Part shown: positions 25,334-35,029 of the stretch, in pieces
Layout: the number at the start of each line of letters is the position of its first letter
Numbering within the stretch: the first letter of the stretch is position 1
From: Desulfobulbaceae bacterium UBA2273
GTDB taxonomy: Bacteria > Desulfobacterota > Desulfobulbia > Desulfobulbales > Desulfurivibrionaceae
Length of the DNA stretch: 55,585 nucleotides
Reading direction: 5' to 3'
Assembly (NCBI GenBank): GCA_002347095.1
Contig: DDWZ01000025.1
Span: forward strand, 1 to 55,585
Position numbers and translations under genes: made by a program
Notes under the pieces: model-generated
What the model was told of the DNA's origin: nothing
What the model saw: only the letters and a program-made list of their open reading frames with translations
Databases searched by the model: none

Positions 25334-27055
25334 ATGGCAACTAGCACAACAGCAACCAAAACGAAGTCCGATGACAATGTAGGGGAAATGAGCTTTGCTC
25401 AGCTTTTCGAGGAAAGCCTCAAGGTGGCGGAGGTGGGTGAAGTCGTGCCCGGCACCGTCATCGCCCTGGCCAACGATTTTATCGTGGTCGATATCGGCGA
25501 CAAGTCGGAAAGTGAGATCCACTGCTCCGAGTTCAAAAACGAAAATGGCGAAATCGACGTCAAGGTGGGCGACATCTTTGACGTCTTCGTGGAGAAGCGC
25601 GAGGCCGAAGGCGGCCTGAAACTTTCCCGCGAAAAAGCCATCGGCATCAAGGTTTGGGAAGACATCGCCAAGATCCAGGAAGCGGACGGCACCATCTCGG
25701 GCCGCATCGACAACCGGGTCAAGGGTGGACTTTCCGTCGATATCGGCGTTCCCGCCTTCCTGCCCTACTCGCAGATCGATCTCCGTCCTGTCAAGGATCT
25801 GGACAGCCTCATCGGCCAGACCTTTGAGTTCAAGGTTCTTAAATATAACCGCAAGCGCAACAACGTGGTTATCTCCCGCCGCGCCATCCTCGAGGACGAG
25901 CGCAAGAAGCTGCGGGAAGATATGCAGTCCAACCTGGTCGAAGGCCAGGTGGTTACCGGCACCATCACCAATATCACCGATTACGGTGTGTTCATCGACC
26001 TGGGCGGCATGGACGGTCTTTGCCACATCACCGATCTTTCCTGGGGCCGTGTTTCCCATCCCTCCAAGCTGTTCAAGGTGGGCGAGGATATCCAGGTCAA
26101 GATCCTCAAGTACGACCGCGAGAACGACAAGGTTTCCCTTGGCGTCAAGCAGCTCAAGGAAGATCCTTGGGCCACCGTGCAGGAGCGCTACCCCATCGGC
26201 GCCAAGGCCATGGGTAAGGTGGTCTCCATCACCGATTACGGCGTCTTTGCCGAGTTGGAAGAAGGCGTTGAGGGTCTGATCCATGTTTCCGAGATGTCCT
26301 GGTCCAAGAAGACCCGGCATCCCTCCAAGATCGTCGGGGTCGGCGAGGCTGCCGAGGTGGTCATCCTCAACATCGACGTGGATGCCAAGCGCATCTCTCT
26401 CGGTATGAAGCAGTTGCAGCCCAATCCTTGGGATCTGGTCAGCGAGAATTATCCGGTTGGCTCCATCATCGAGGGCAAGATCAAGAACATCACCGACTTC
26501 GGCGTCTTCATCGGCATCGAGGAAGGCATCGACGGTCTGATCCATGTCTCCGACCTTTCCTGGACCGAGCGGATCAAGCATCCTTCCGAGAAGTACGCCA
26601 AGGGTGAAACCATCCAGGCCGTGGTGCTGAAAATCGACCGCGAGAACGAGCGGTTCTCCTTGGGCGTCAAGCAGTTGGAGCCGGATCCCTGGCAGGCAGC
26701 CATCGAGAAGTATCCGGTGGGCGCCACCGTGCAGGGCAAGATCACCAATGTGACCGAGTTCGGCATCTTCGTGGAAGTGGAAGAGGGCATCGAAGGTCTG
26801 ATCCATGTTTCCGAGATCAGCAAGGACAAGGTTGCCACCCCGGTTGGTCTGTACAATGCCGGTGATTCCGTGGAAGCCAAGGTGATCAACGTTTCCGCCA
26901 AGGACCGGAAGATCGGCCTCTCCATCAAGGCGCTGACCGATGACTCCGGCGAAGGCAACTACGAGGAGTTCAAGCAGAAGCAGGCCAAGAGTGGCGGCCC
27001 GTCCACCATCGGCGACCTGTTGAAGGAAGAGATGGATAATAAGGCCCAGGAGTAA
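25334..27055 (+). CDS. rpsA: 30S ribosomal protein S1
   Basis: 573 residues with six S1/OB repeats. The first two (about 35-190) are divergent and bind the ribosome. The last four each carry [21 protein letters not shown] blocks followed by [10 protein letters not shown] or [10 protein letters not shown] and end SLGVKQL. S1 unfolds and delivers mRNA to the 30S subunit. The start MATSTTATK follows AAAGGAGG. A palindrome with a U-tract follows the stop, before sppA. The rpsA-sppA-HU order is like rpsA-ihfB in many Proteobacteria. Confidence 0.97.
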   Translation: MATSTTATKTKSDDNVGEMSFAQLFEESLKVAEVGEVVPGTVIALANDFIVVDIGDKSESEIHCSEFKNENGEIDVKVGDIFDVFVEKREAEGGLKLSREKAIGIKVWEDIAKIQEADGTISGRIDNRVKGGLSVDIGVPAFLPYSQIDLRPVKDLDSLIGQTFEFKVLKYNRKRNNVVISRRAILEDERKKLREDMQSNLVEGQVVTGTITNITDYGVFIDLGGMDGLCHITDLSWGRVSHPSKLFKVGEDIQVKILKYDRENDKVSLGVKQLKEDPWATVQERYPIGAKAMGKVVSITDYGVFAELEEGVEGLIHVSEMSWSKKTRHPSKIVGVGEAAEVVILNIDVDAKRISLGMKQLQPNPWDLVSENYPVGSIIEGKIKNITDFGVFIGIEEGIDGLIHVSDLSWTERIKHPSEKYAKGETIQAVVLKIDRENERFSLGVKQLEPDPWQAAIEKYPVGATVQGKITNVTEFGIFVEVEEGIEGLIHVSEISKDKVATPVGLYNAGDSVEAKVINVSAKDRKIGLSIKALTDDSGEGNYEEFKQKQAKSGGPSTIGDLLKEEMDNKAQE

Positions 27056-27090
27056 CCAGGGCCGGAGTCGTTGTCCACCGTCGGCTTAAA

Positions 27091-27148
27091 AGAGCCGAGG
27101 CGAAAGAGCAAGAGTATGCAGGTTGTTTCGTTTCGGCTCTAACTTTTT
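27091..27148 (+). terminator. Probable terminator after rpsA, built from a GGAGCCG-type palindrome
   Basis: AGAGCCGAGGCGAAA (27091-27105) pairs imperfectly with TTTCGTTTCGGCTCT (27126-27140), followed by TTTTT (27144-27148). The arms resemble the repeat arms at 10237 and 46164. sppA starts 15 bp later, so this may give partial read-through between rpsA and sppA. Confidence 0.6.
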
Positions 27149-27162
27149 ATTCAGAGTTTGTC

Positions 27163-28083
27163 ATGTCACAAGGGTTATTCCGCCACAGGCATCCGGTTCT
27201 CACGGGATTATTGATCCTGGGAGGTATCATGCTGTTCTTTTGGGGCGGAATAACCTTTTTTGTTACCAGCCTCACCGGCCCGTCCAAGTCCGAGCTCTTC
27301 CTGCAGGAGGGGCTCGGGGTCATTGATGTCAAGGGCGTTATCCTCGAATCCGAGGAGATTCTCGCGAATCTGGTGGCCTTTCGGGAGGAGCCCAAGATCA
27401 AGGGCATTGTGTTGCGGATCGACAGCCCCGGCGGGGCCGTGGGCGCTTCCCAGGAAATCTATGACGAGGTCCGGCGGACCAGCAAGGTCAAGCCGGTGGT
27501 CGCCTCCATGGGTTCGGTGGCAGCCTCGGGCGGCCTGTATGTTTCCCTGGGCGCAGGCAAGATTGTCGCCAACCCAGGCACCCTGACCGGCTCCATGGGG
27601 GTGATCCTCAAGTTTGCCAATCTGGAAGGGTTGTTTGACAAGATCGGCTACAAAAACGAGGTGGTTAAAAGCGGCAGGCTGAAGGATATCGGTTCTCCTT
27701 CCCGGCCCATGACCGAGGAAGAGAGGCAGATGCTCCAGGGCATGATCGATAACGTCCAGGAGCAGTTTGTCCAGGCCGTGTCGGAGAGCCGCTCCTTGCC
27801 GGTGGCCGAGGTGAGAAAAATCGCCGATGGGCGTATTTTCTCCGGGCAGCAGGCCAAGGAATACGGCTTGGTCGATCAGTTGGGCAATTTCAGCGATGCG
27901 GTCATGCTGGCCGCCGAGCTGGCCGGGATCAAGAGCGACAAGATGCCGGAACTCATCTATCCCCAGGAAGACGATTTTTCCTTCCTGCGCTTGATGACCG
28001 GTAAAAATAGTGAATCGCTGTTACAGCAGACAGGTTTATCTGGTCCCCTTCTGGCCTATGAATGGACAGGGACCTTGCGATAG
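27163..28083 (+). CDS. sppA: Signal peptide peptidase SppA (S49 serine protease)
   Basis: 306-residue membrane-anchored short-form SppA that degrades cleaved signal peptides. One transmembrane helix lies at about 12-36. [19 protein letters not shown] is the conserved loop. The catalytic Ser122 is in [12 protein letters not shown] and the general-base Lys174 in [15 protein letters not shown]. All catalytic residues are intact, and the length fits the single-domain form. It lies between rpsA and the HU/IHF gene, whose start is 14 bp past its stop. Confidence 0.93.
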   Translation: MSQGLFRHRHPVLTGLLILGGIMLFFWGGITFFVTSLTGPSKSELFLQEGLGVIDVKGVILESEEILANLVAFREEPKIKGIVLRIDSPGGAVGASQEIYDEVRRTSKVKPVVASMGSVAASGGLYVSLGAGKIVANPGTLTGSMGVILKFANLEGLFDKIGYKNEVVKSGRLKDIGSPSRPMTEEERQMLQGMIDNVQEQFVQAVSESRSLPVAEVRKIADGRIFSGQQAKEYGLVDQLGNFSDAVMLAAELAGIKSDKMPELIYPQEDDFSFLRLMTGKNSESLLQQTGLSGPLLAYEWTGTLR

Positions 28084-28097
28084 GAGTGTATGAAACG

Positions 28098-28385
28098 ATG
28101 TTGAAACGGGATTTGGTAAATGCGGTGGCCGAAGAGATGGGCGCGTATCTGAAAAAGGATGTGAGCCAGGCCGTTGATATCATGCTGGACACCATAGTGG
28201 AGGCCCTGGCCGAGGACCGGCGCGTCGAGATCCGCGGTTTTGGCAGTTTTTCCGTGCGTCAGCGCAAGGCGCGGACCACCAAGAACCCCAGGACCGGCAA
28301 GGTCATGAAGATCACCTCCCGCAAGAATCTGCACTTCACCATGAGCAAATCGCTGAAAGACGCTCTGATCCAGAACGGGAAGTAA
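28098..28385 (+). CDS. HU/IHF family DNA-binding protein
   Basis: 95-residue histone-like protein with LVNAVAEEM, VEIRGFGSFSVRQRKARTTKNPRTGK (beta-arm with the DNA-intercalating Pro) and KNLHFTMSKSLKDAL. The position after rpsA and the VEIRGFGSF stretch recall IHF-beta/HimD, but HU cannot be excluded. The start MLKRDLVN at 28098 has TAGGAG upstream; an earlier in-frame ATG lies inside sppA. A 148-bp palindromic repeat begins 8 bp after the stop. Confidence 0.9.
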   Translation: MLKRDLVNAVAEEMGAYLKKDVSQAVDIMLDTIVEALAEDRRVEIRGFGSFSVRQRKARTTKNPRTGKVMKITSRKNLHFTMSKSLKDALIQNGK

Positions 28386-28392
28386 GCGCGGG

Positions 28393-28540
28393 TAAGCGCT
28401 CACATGGCACCGCATCTGCTTCGCCGCTGCCCTGCTGTCATCGGCCTGCCCGCATACCAAATGTATAGCGAACAGGCCTCTTGGTCGGACACTTCTGCCG
28501 ACAATTGACACGCGCATCTGCGGCACCCTGTGAGCGCTTA
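28393..28540. repeat. Palindromic repeat (TAAGCGCTCACA ends) between HU and Sua5 genes
   Basis: TAAGCGCTCACA (28393-28404) and TGTGAGCGCTTA (28529-28540) are perfect 12-bp terminal inverted repeats. Inside, CACCGCATCTGC near the left end and GCGCATCTGCGGCAC near the right, plus TGTCATCGG, are shared with the elements at 33471-33576 and 51427-51534. It fills the convergent gap between the HU and Sua5 genes and no gene is seen in it. Confidence 0.75.
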
Positions 28541-28549
28541 GTTCTGGGA

Positions 28550-29158
28550 TCAAAAATGGCTGGTGTCGCCCTTGCCCTGCCGCAGCACCTCCGGGGTGTC
28601 GCCGATCAGGGACACCACCGATGACGGCTCCGGGTATACCGTGCCGCCGTCGATGATGATATCCACCTGGTTGCCGAATCGCTCCTCGATCTCGAAGGCC
28701 TCGCAGATGGGCGGATCATCCGGGTTCAGGATGGCGCTGGTGTTGAGCATCGGGTTCCCGAGCGCCTCGATGAGCGCCAGGCAGATACGGTTGTCCGGCA
28801 CCCTGATCCCCACGGTTTTCTGCCGGCTGAGCATGATTTTGGGCACCAGCTTTGCCGCCTGCAGGATAAAGGTGTAGGGACCGGGCAGATCTTTTTTCAT
28901 GATCCTGTAGCTCATGTTGGACACATGGCAATAGGTGCTGACGTTTTTGAGGCTTGAGCACATGAAGCTGAAAGGCTGGTGTATCGGCCTCTTTTTTATT
29001 TGATGGATCCGCTTGATCGCCTTCTGGTTGAACATGTCGCAGCCGATGCCGTAGACGGTGTCGGTGGGGTAGCAGATCACCGCTCCCTTGCGCAAAGCCT
29101 CCGCTGCCTGCTGGATCAGGCGGGGCTGGGGGTTGTCCGGATTGATGGCAAGTATCAC
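28550..29158 (-). CDS. Sua5/YciO/YrdC family protein (threonylcarbamoyl-AMP synthase-like)
   Basis: 202 residues. The YrdC fold is shown by GAVICYPTDTVYGIGCDMFNQKAIKRI, KKRPIHQPFSFMC, LPGPYTFILQA, TVGIRVPDN and NTSAILNPDDPP. TsaC-type members make threonylcarbamoyl-AMP for tRNA t6A; the KKRPIHQPF form is more typical of the YciO subgroup, whose role is less clear. The start is a GTG at 29158 with AAGGAT upstream. It is convergent with HU and divergent from ppx. Confidence 0.87.
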   Translation of the reverse strand: MILAINPDNPQPRLIQQAAEALRKGAVICYPTDTVYGIGCDMFNQKAIKRIHQIKKRPIHQPFSFMCSSLKNVSTYCHVSNMSYRIMKKDLPGPYTFILQAAKLVPKIMLSRQKTVGIRVPDNRICLALIEALGNPMLNTSAILNPDDPPICEAFEIEERFGNQVDIIIDGGTVYPEPSSVVSLIGDTPEVLRQGKGDTSHF

Positions 29159-29260
29159 GGGGCGATCCTTGTTGCTGGGATGTGGGTTGGCTCACGCTAA
29201 CCCCTTATGAGTATTGGGATTCTTTCCCCATATTGTACGGCACCCCCCAACAAAAGGCAA

Positions 29261-29302
29261 CAGCGAAGCGGTGACAGCGAAGCGGTGACAGCGAAACGGT
29301 AT
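29261..29302 (+). repeat. Three tandem 14-bp units running into the ppx/gppA start codon
   Basis: CAGCGAAGCGGTGA occurs at 29261-29274 and 29275-29288. A third, altered unit (CAGCGAAACGGTAT) at 29289-29302 provides the first two bases of the ATG. Each intact unit contains GGTGA, a Shine-Dalgarno-like stretch. Confidence 0.85.
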
Positions 29303-30221
29303 GAACATAGCCTGCGGCATTGATATCGGGACCAACAGCTTTCGTCTCCTGGTGGCGGAGGTGGAGGATGGGCGTCTGCGTCCTCTGGCCCACGATCTGG
29401 TCACGGTCCGGCTTGGCGAGGGGCTGACCACCACCGGCACGCTTTCCCCCCCGGCCTTGATGCGGGCCGAGGCGGCGCTCTCCCGGTTTGCGGCGCTGAT
29501 GGCCCCCTACCCTGTTCGCCGCGTCCGGGCTTGCGCCACCCATGCCGTGCGAAAAGCCGCCAATCGAGAAGAGTTTCTCCAGCGGGGCAAGGCCTTGCTC
29601 GGGGTGCGGGTCGAGGTGCTTTCCGGCGAAGAGGAGGCCTGTCTTGCCATGCGGGGAACACTTTCCGCCCTGCCTGCCCAACAGCGGCGCTACCCTCTCT
29701 TGCTGGCGGATGTGGGCGGAGGCAGCTCCGAGATCATCCTCCAAGCCACGGCGGAGAGCGAGCCCCAGATGAGAAGCCTGCCCTTGGGCGCGGTCGGTTT
29801 GACCGAGGAATTCGCTGGCGATCTTCCTGCCATGCGCCAGAAGATCCGGGCGATTCTCGCCCCGGCTCTCCGCGTGATCCTCGGGGGCGAACAGCGCGGG
29901 CACGTTTCCCTGTTCATGGCTTCGGGCGGGACAGCGACAGCCCTGGCCGCCCTCGCCTTGGGATTGACGCGGTATGATGCCCAGCGGGTCCAGAATTACC
30001 AGTTGAGCCAGGGTGCGTTGCCCCGTCTGGTTGCCGGTCTGGCCGCTCTTTCGCCGGAGGAACGCAATGGTCTGCCCGGCCTGGAAGATGGGCGCGGGGA
30101 GATTATCCTGGCCGGAGCGCTGATCCTGCAGGAGTTGCAGCAGGAGTTGGCACAGCCAGTGCTTGTGAGCGATGCCGGGCTGCTGGAGGGTATTCTCCTG
30201 AGCGCAGCCTCCGGGGGCTGA
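29301..30221 (+). CDS. Ppx/GppA family phosphatase
   Basis: 306-residue actin-fold exopolyphosphatase or pppGpp phosphatase. It has GIDIGTNSFRLLVAEVEDG (phosphate-1 motif), RACATHAVRKAANR, VEVLSGEEEACLAMRGTL and LLADVGGGSSEIIL (phosphate-2). It is the short form without the C-terminal HD-like domain. Members cleave polyphosphate, pppGpp, or both. The start is an ATG inside a 14-bp tandem repeat that also supplies the only SD-like sequence. guaB follows with its own promoter, so any link between (p)ppGpp and GMP synthesis here is positional only. Confidence 0.88.
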   Translation: MNIACGIDIGTNSFRLLVAEVEDGRLRPLAHDLVTVRLGEGLTTTGTLSPPALMRAEAALSRFAALMAPYPVRRVRACATHAVRKAANREEFLQRGKALLGVRVEVLSGEEEACLAMRGTLSALPAQQRRYPLLLADVGGGSSEIILQATAESEPQMRSLPLGAVGLTEEFAGDLPAMRQKIRAILAPALRVILGGEQRGHVSLFMASGGTATALAALALGLTRYDAQRVQNYQLSQGALPRLVAGLAALSPEERNGLPGLEDGRGEIILAGALILQELQQELAQPVLVSDAGLLEGILLSAASGG

Positions 30222-30271
30222 GCCCGCAGGCAATGGTCCGGTGGCAGAAGCATTCCTCTGAAAACTCGCCA

Positions 30272-30301
30272 TTGACCTCCGGATTGAAAGTTTTTTATAG
30301 T
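30272..30301 (+). promoter_or_regulatory. Candidate sigma-70 promoter of guaBA
   Basis: TTGACC (30272-30277), an 18-bp spacer and TATAGT (30296-30301) lie about 113 bp before the guaB ATG, leaving a leader of about 105 nt. Confidence 0.6.
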
Positions 30302-30413
30302 GAACACACCATGTTTTTTTGCCCCCTGTTTTCGGGCTGTTGCTGAGTATTCCAGGTCGCCTTGGCAAGCGAGGCGCATCACCTGTCATAATTTTTCTTG
30401 AGGGAGTCCGCTG

Positions 30414-31874
30414 ATGTCACTCCAGACAATCGAACACGCCTATACCTTTGACGACCTGCTCCTGGTGCCTGCCGCATCGGAGGTACTGCCCAACGAGGTG
30501 AGCCTGGCCACGATGCTGACCAAGTCCATTACCCTGAATATCCCCCTGGTCAGCGCGGCCATGGACACGGTCACCGAGCACCGGGCCGCCATCACCATGG
30601 CCAGGGAAGGCGGAATCGGGATCATCCACAAGAACATGGGCGTGGATGAGCAGGTCCGCGAGGTGCGCAAGGTCAAGAAATCCGAGTCGGGCATGGTCAT
30701 CGACCCGATCACGGTGAACGACGGCCAGACCGTGCGCGAGGTCAACGAGATCATGCGCACCTACCGGATCTCCGGGGTACCCGTCCTGCAGGGCACCAAG
30801 CTGGTGGGCATCGTCACCAACCGCGACCTGCGCTTTGTTTCCGACGAGGATCTGCTGGTCCGGGAGGTCATGACCAGCAAGAACCTGGTGACCGCCAAGG
30901 TCGGCATCACTTTGGAGCAATCCAAGGCGCTGCTCCACGAGCACCGGATCGAAAAACTTCTGGTGGTGGACGACGAGGGCAATCTCCAGGGTCTGATCAC
31001 CATCAAGGATATTGAAAAGGTGCGCAAATACCCCAATGCCGCCAAGGACGACCTTGGCCGGCTGCGAGTGGGCGCGGCCATCGGCGTGAACTCCACCTTG
31101 GAGCATGTGGAAAAGTTGATCAGCGTGGGGGTGGATGTGGTGGTGCTCGATTCCGCCCACGGCCATTCCCGGAACATCCTCAATGCCCTGACCCGGATCA
31201 AGGACGCCTTTCCCGAGCTGCAGGTCATTGCCGGCAACGTGGCCACGGCGGAAGGGGCCGAGGCCCTGATCCGAGCCGGGGCCGACTGCGTCAAGGTCGG
31301 GGTTGGGCCGGGCTCCATCTGCACCACCCGCATCGTGGCCGGAGTCGGAGTGCCGCAGATGACCGCGATCCACAACTGCTCCAAGGCGGCGGAGAAATTC
31401 GGGGTGCCGGTGATCGCCGACGGCGGGATCAAATACTCCGGCGAGATCGCCAAGGCCATCGGCATCGGCGCCAGGGTGGTGATGATCGGCAGCCTCTTTG
31501 CCGGAACCGATGAATCCCCCGGCGAGACCTTTTTGTACCAGGGGCGAACCTACAAGGGCTACCGGGGCATGGGCTCGCTCGGCGCCATGAAGCAGGGCTC
31601 CAGCGACCGCTACTTCCAAGAAGGGGTGGAAAGCCAGGCCAAGTTCGTGCCCGAGGGCATCGAAGGCAAGGTGCCCTACCGGGGGCCGCTCTCCGATATG
31701 ATTTATCAGCTCATGGGCGGTCTGCGGTCCGGCATGGGCTATCTGGGCGCGGCCACCATCGAGGAGCTGCGCCAGAAGGCGAAGTTTGTCAAGATCACCG
31801 CCGCGGGCCTCAAGGAAAGCCATGTCCACGACGTGATCATCACCAAAGAGGCCCCGAATTATCGGTTGGGCTGA
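30414..31874 (+). CDS. guaB: IMP dehydrogenase
   Basis: 486 residues. Converts IMP to XMP with NAD+, the rate-limiting step to GMP. The TIM barrel is split by two CBS domains (about 95-205, with [13 protein letters not shown] and [14 protein letters not shown]). The catalytic cysteine is in [17 protein letters not shown], and the flap has [11 protein letters not shown]. Full normal length. guaA begins 29 bp downstream, so guaBA is an operon, with a promoter about 110 bp upstream. Confidence 0.97.
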   Translation: MSLQTIEHAYTFDDLLLVPAASEVLPNEVSLATMLTKSITLNIPLVSAAMDTVTEHRAAITMAREGGIGIIHKNMGVDEQVREVRKVKKSESGMVIDPITVNDGQTVREVNEIMRTYRISGVPVLQGTKLVGIVTNRDLRFVSDEDLLVREVMTSKNLVTAKVGITLEQSKALLHEHRIEKLLVVDDEGNLQGLITIKDIEKVRKYPNAAKDDLGRLRVGAAIGVNSTLEHVEKLISVGVDVVVLDSAHGHSRNILNALTRIKDAFPELQVIAGNVATAEGAEALIRAGADCVKVGVGPGSICTTRIVAGVGVPQMTAIHNCSKAAEKFGVPVIADGGIKYSGEIAKAIGIGARVVMIGSLFAGTDESPGETFLYQGRTYKGYRGMGSLGAMKQGSSDRYFQEGVESQAKFVPEGIEGKVPYRGPLSDMIYQLMGGLRSGMGYLGAATIEELRQKAKFVKITAAGLKESHVHDVIITKEAPNYRLG

Positions 31875-31903
31875 ACCTCCTGACCCTGCATAAAGGTAAA
31901 AAA

Positions 31904-33475
31904 ATGGATATCCACGGCGAAAAGATACTGATTCTTGATTTCGGCTCCCAGTACACCCAGCTCATTGCCCGGCGGGTGCGGGAGGCCGGGGTGTATTGCG
32001 AACTGTATCCTTGGGACATGACTTCCGAGGAGATCCGGAATTTCAAACCCAACGGGATCATCCTCTCGGGCGGGCCGCAATCGGTGCATGAGGCCGAGAC
32101 CCCCCGCGCCGCCGAGGCGGTGTTCACCCTTGGCGTGCCGGTGCTCGGCATCTGCTACGGCCAGCAGACCATGGCGGCCCAGTTGGGCGGCGAGGTGGAG
32201 CCTTCCGCTCACCGCGAATACGGCTATGCCCAGGTGCGGGCCCGCAACCACTCCAAGCTGCTGGCCGACATCGAGGACCACGCCAGCCCCGAAGGGTTTG
32301 GGCTGCTCGATGTCTGGATGAGCCACGGCGACCGGGTCAACAAGCTGCCCCAAGGCTTCGTGGCCATCTGCGAGACCGACAGCGCCCCCCTGGCCGGCAT
32401 GGCCGACGAGTCCCGCCGCTTCTATGGTCTGCAGTTTCACCCGGAAGTGACCCACACCCGTCAGGGCAAACGGATCATCGAGCGTTTTGTCCACGACATC
32501 TGCGGCTGCGGCCGCCTCTGGACCCCGGACAACATCATCAACGATTCCCTTGCGCAGGTCCGCGCCAAGGTGGGCAGCGACGAGGTGCTGCTGGGGCTTT
32601 CCGGCGGCGTTGATTCCTCGGTGGTCGCCGCCCTGCTGCACCGCGCCATCGGCACCCAGCTCACCTGCGTCTTCGTGGACAACGGGCTTCTGCGGTTGGA
32701 CGAAGGCGAACAGGTGATGGCCACCTTTGCCAAGCACATGGGGGTCAAGGTGATCCGGGTCAACGCTGAGGAGCGGTTTTTGAACAAGCTCACAGGCGTG
32801 GAAGACCCGGAGCAGAAACGCAAGATCATCGGCAACACCTTCATCGAGGTCTTCGAGGAGGAGGCGGCCAAGCTCAGCAACGTCAAGTGGCTGGCCCAGG
32901 GCACCATCTACCCGGACGTTATCGAGTCGGCCGGGGCAAAAACCGGCAAGGCCAAGGTGATCAAGAGCCATCACAACGTGGGAGGTCTGCCCGAGCATAT
33001 GAAACTGGGGCTGGTGGAGCCGCTGCGCGAGCTGTTCAAGGACGAGGTGCGCGTCATCGGTGTGGAACTGGGGCTGCCATCGGAGATGGTCTACCGCCAT
33101 CCCTTCCCAGGCCCTGGCCTCGGAGTGCGCATCCTGGGCGAGGTGCGCAAGGACTACGCCGACACCCTGCGTTTGGCCGACGACATCTTCATCGCGGAGC
33201 TGCGTAAGAACGAACTCTACGACAAGGTCTCCCAGGCCTTCACCGTCTTTCTGCCCGTGCGCTCGGTGGGCGTGGTGGGCGACAACCGCCAGTACGCGCA
33301 TGTCATAGCCTTGCGCGCCGTGGAGACCGTGGATTTCATGACCGCCCGCTGGGCCCATCTGCCCTACGAATTCCTCGACCACGTCACCCGGCGCATCTGC
33401 AACGAGGTGCGCGGCGTCTCCCGGGTGGTCTACGATATCACCGGTAAGCCGCCGGGAACCATCGAATGGGAGTAA
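31904..33475 (+). CDS. guaA: GMP synthase (glutamine-hydrolysing)
   Basis: 523 residues. Aminates XMP to GMP. The N-terminal class I glutamine amidotransferase has the nucleophile in [11 protein letters not shown] and the His/Glu pair in [11 protein letters not shown]. The ATP-pyrophosphatase half has the PP-loop [18 protein letters not shown]. The C-terminal dimerisation domain ends GTIEWE. The stop codon TAA (33473-33475) lies inside the left end of a palindromic repeat (AGTAACTG). Confidence 0.97.
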   Translation: MDIHGEKILILDFGSQYTQLIARRVREAGVYCELYPWDMTSEEIRNFKPNGIILSGGPQSVHEAETPRAAEAVFTLGVPVLGICYGQQTMAAQLGGEVEPSAHREYGYAQVRARNHSKLLADIEDHASPEGFGLLDVWMSHGDRVNKLPQGFVAICETDSAPLAGMADESRRFYGLQFHPEVTHTRQGKRIIERFVHDICGCGRLWTPDNIINDSLAQVRAKVGSDEVLLGLSGGVDSSVVAALLHRAIGTQLTCVFVDNGLLRLDEGEQVMATFAKHMGVKVIRVNAEERFLNKLTGVEDPEQKRKIIGNTFIEVFEEEAAKLSNVKWLAQGTIYPDVIESAGAKTGKAKVIKSHHNVGGLPEHMKLGLVEPLRELFKDEVRVIGVELGLPSEMVYRHPFPGPGLGVRILGEVRKDYADTLRLADDIFIAELRKNELYDKVSQAFTVFLPVRSVGVVGDNRQYAHVIALRAVETVDFMTARWAHLPYEFLDHVTRRICNEVRGVSRVVYDITGKPPGTIEWE

Positions 33476-33576
33476 CTGTCCAGCAGCACAGCATCTGCAT
33501 TGTCATCGGTCGGCTCATGTGCAGCAGCCACTTCGCCGACCTCTTCCGCGCATCTGCGGCACGGCTGAACAGCTCC
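33471..33576. repeat. AGTAACTG-family palindromic repeat covering the guaA stop codon
   Basis: It begins AGTAACTGTCCAGCAGCAC at 33472, with the guaA TAA inside it, and ends GGCTGAACAGCTCC at 33576. The interior TGTCATCGGTCGG and CGCGCATCTGC blocks match the element at 51427-51534 on the opposite strand over most of its length. About 106 bp, imperfect terminal inverted repeats, no coding capacity. The remaining 175 bp before the kinase gene hold no recognisable gene. Confidence 0.8.
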
Positions 33577-33751
33577 TTTAGCAGGGTCTGCCAAGCGAGA
33601 TGGTCATGAGTGGGAATAGTCTCAGTTGCCGCTTTACCACGCCGTTTTTTTTGTGATACCATGGGGGCGGAATGATTTTTTGAGGGGCACCGGATTGTTG
33701 CCGACAAATCCTATGGGGAAAGGGGCTGCCGTGAAGGGTGGAGAGAAAAAT

Positions 33752-34990
33752 ATGCGGGATCTGGAGCTGGCCAACCGGCTTTTGGACAGTTTTTCCCGGA
33801 TTGCCGGGGTGATCAATGCGCCCCGCCTTGATTACCCAAGGCGTCTGGGCCGGATTCTTGAGGTTATTCTGGAGTATCTGGGAGTGGAGCAAGGCTCCCT
33901 CATGGTGCTTGAGCGCAAGAAATATCTGGTGGTCCGGGCGGCAAGCCGCGCCGAGCTCATCGGGTACGAGCAGACCATTGCAGATGAACGTTCCGTGGCC
34001 TCCTGGGTCGCCAGGCACCAGGAGCCTCTGTTTATCAAGGATATTTGCAAAGACAAACGCTTTGGCGGGCAATGCCGCGGCAAATACCGGCGCAATTCCC
34101 TGCTCTCCATGCCGATCCTCCATAAGGGCAAGGTGTTGGGCGTCATCAATGTGACCGACAAGATCGGGGACAAGGATCTGCTCAAGGAGGACATCACCCG
34201 TCTTTTTGACTTCAGCAGCGTCATCCTCTCCCTGCTTGTCCAGGAAAACCTGCAGCAAGATCTCCGGAGGCAGCAGCGCATTCTCCGGGAGCGCAACAAG
34301 GAGCTGCGGCATCAGGAGACCTTGCGGGCCGACCTCTCCCGCATGCTGATCCATGACCTCAAGGGCCCGCTTTCCGAGGTGGTGGCCAATCTCGACATCC
34401 TCTCCTACACCGTTTCCGAGGAAAACCGCGAGTTTCTGGAGTCCGCCCAAATGGGGTGCGACCGGGCGGTGCGCATGGTCTCGAACCTGGTGAGCATCGG
34501 CAAGATTGAAGACGGCAAGCTCACGCCCATCAAGGAGGTGGTCGCGGTCCGTCCCATGCTGGCCGAATGCCTGTGCAGCATCAAGGGCATGGCCAGGATC
34601 AAGGATATTGAACTGATCCTTGAGGCAGACGAGGATTTGCCGCGGATTGCCCTGGACCGGATCCTCATCCTGCGGGTGTTGCAGAACCTGCTCACCAATG
34701 CCTTGGGGTATTGCTCGAGCAACACCACCATCCGTTTCGGCTGTCGGCTGGTCCCGGGGAAAAAGCAGCTTGAATTTTATGTGCAGGACCAAGGCCCTGG
34801 CATCCCCGCCGCCAAGCACCGCACCATTTTTGAGAAATACGCCAGAATCTCCGACAAGCAGGATGCCCTGGTCGGCACCGGCCTTGGCCTCTATTTCTGC
34901 CGTTTGGCCGTGGAGATTCACCGGGGCCGCATCGGAGTCGAGAGCGAACCGGGGAAAGGGTCTCGTTTTTATGTCAGGTTGCCCCTGTAA
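33752..34990 (+). CDS. GAF-domain sensor histidine kinase
   Basis: 412 residues, soluble, no membrane helix. A GAF domain (about 15-165) has LEVILEYLGVEQGSLMVL and SLLSMPILHKGKVLGVINVTDK. The dimerisation helix holds the phospho-acceptor His in MLIHDLKGPLSEVVANL. The ATPase has the N box (LLTNALGYCSSN), G1 (DQGPGIP) and G2 (GTGLGLYFCRLAV). The ATG at 33752 has GGTGGAGAG upstream; longer in-frame starts reach back to 33626. It is followed after 39 bp by a receiver-TPR protein, its likely partner. The ligand of the GAF domain is unknown. Confidence 0.92.
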   Translation: MRDLELANRLLDSFSRIAGVINAPRLDYPRRLGRILEVILEYLGVEQGSLMVLERKKYLVVRAASRAELIGYEQTIADERSVASWVARHQEPLFIKDICKDKRFGGQCRGKYRRNSLLSMPILHKGKVLGVINVTDKIGDKDLLKEDITRLFDFSSVILSLLVQENLQQDLRRQQRILRERNKELRHQETLRADLSRMLIHDLKGPLSEVVANLDILSYTVSEENREFLESAQMGCDRAVRMVSNLVSIGKIEDGKLTPIKEVVAVRPMLAECLCSIKGMARIKDIELILEADEDLPRIALDRILILRVLQNLLTNALGYCSSNTTIRFGCRLVPGKKQLEFYVQDQGPGIPAAKHRTIFEKYARISDKQDALVGTGLGLYFCRLAVEIHRGRIGVESEPGKGSRFYVRLPL

Positions 34991-35029
34991 CGGAGAGCTG
35001 ACGGTTTTCAGCAAAGGGAAAGAAGTCGG

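Noticed and set aside
29261..29302. CRISPR-like array
   Set aside because: The units are 14 bp and contiguous, without spacers, and no cas genes are present.
33626..33751. N-terminal extension of the GAF kinase
   Set aside because: The extra 42 codons have no family-like sequence, while the ATG at 33752 has a clear ribosome site.
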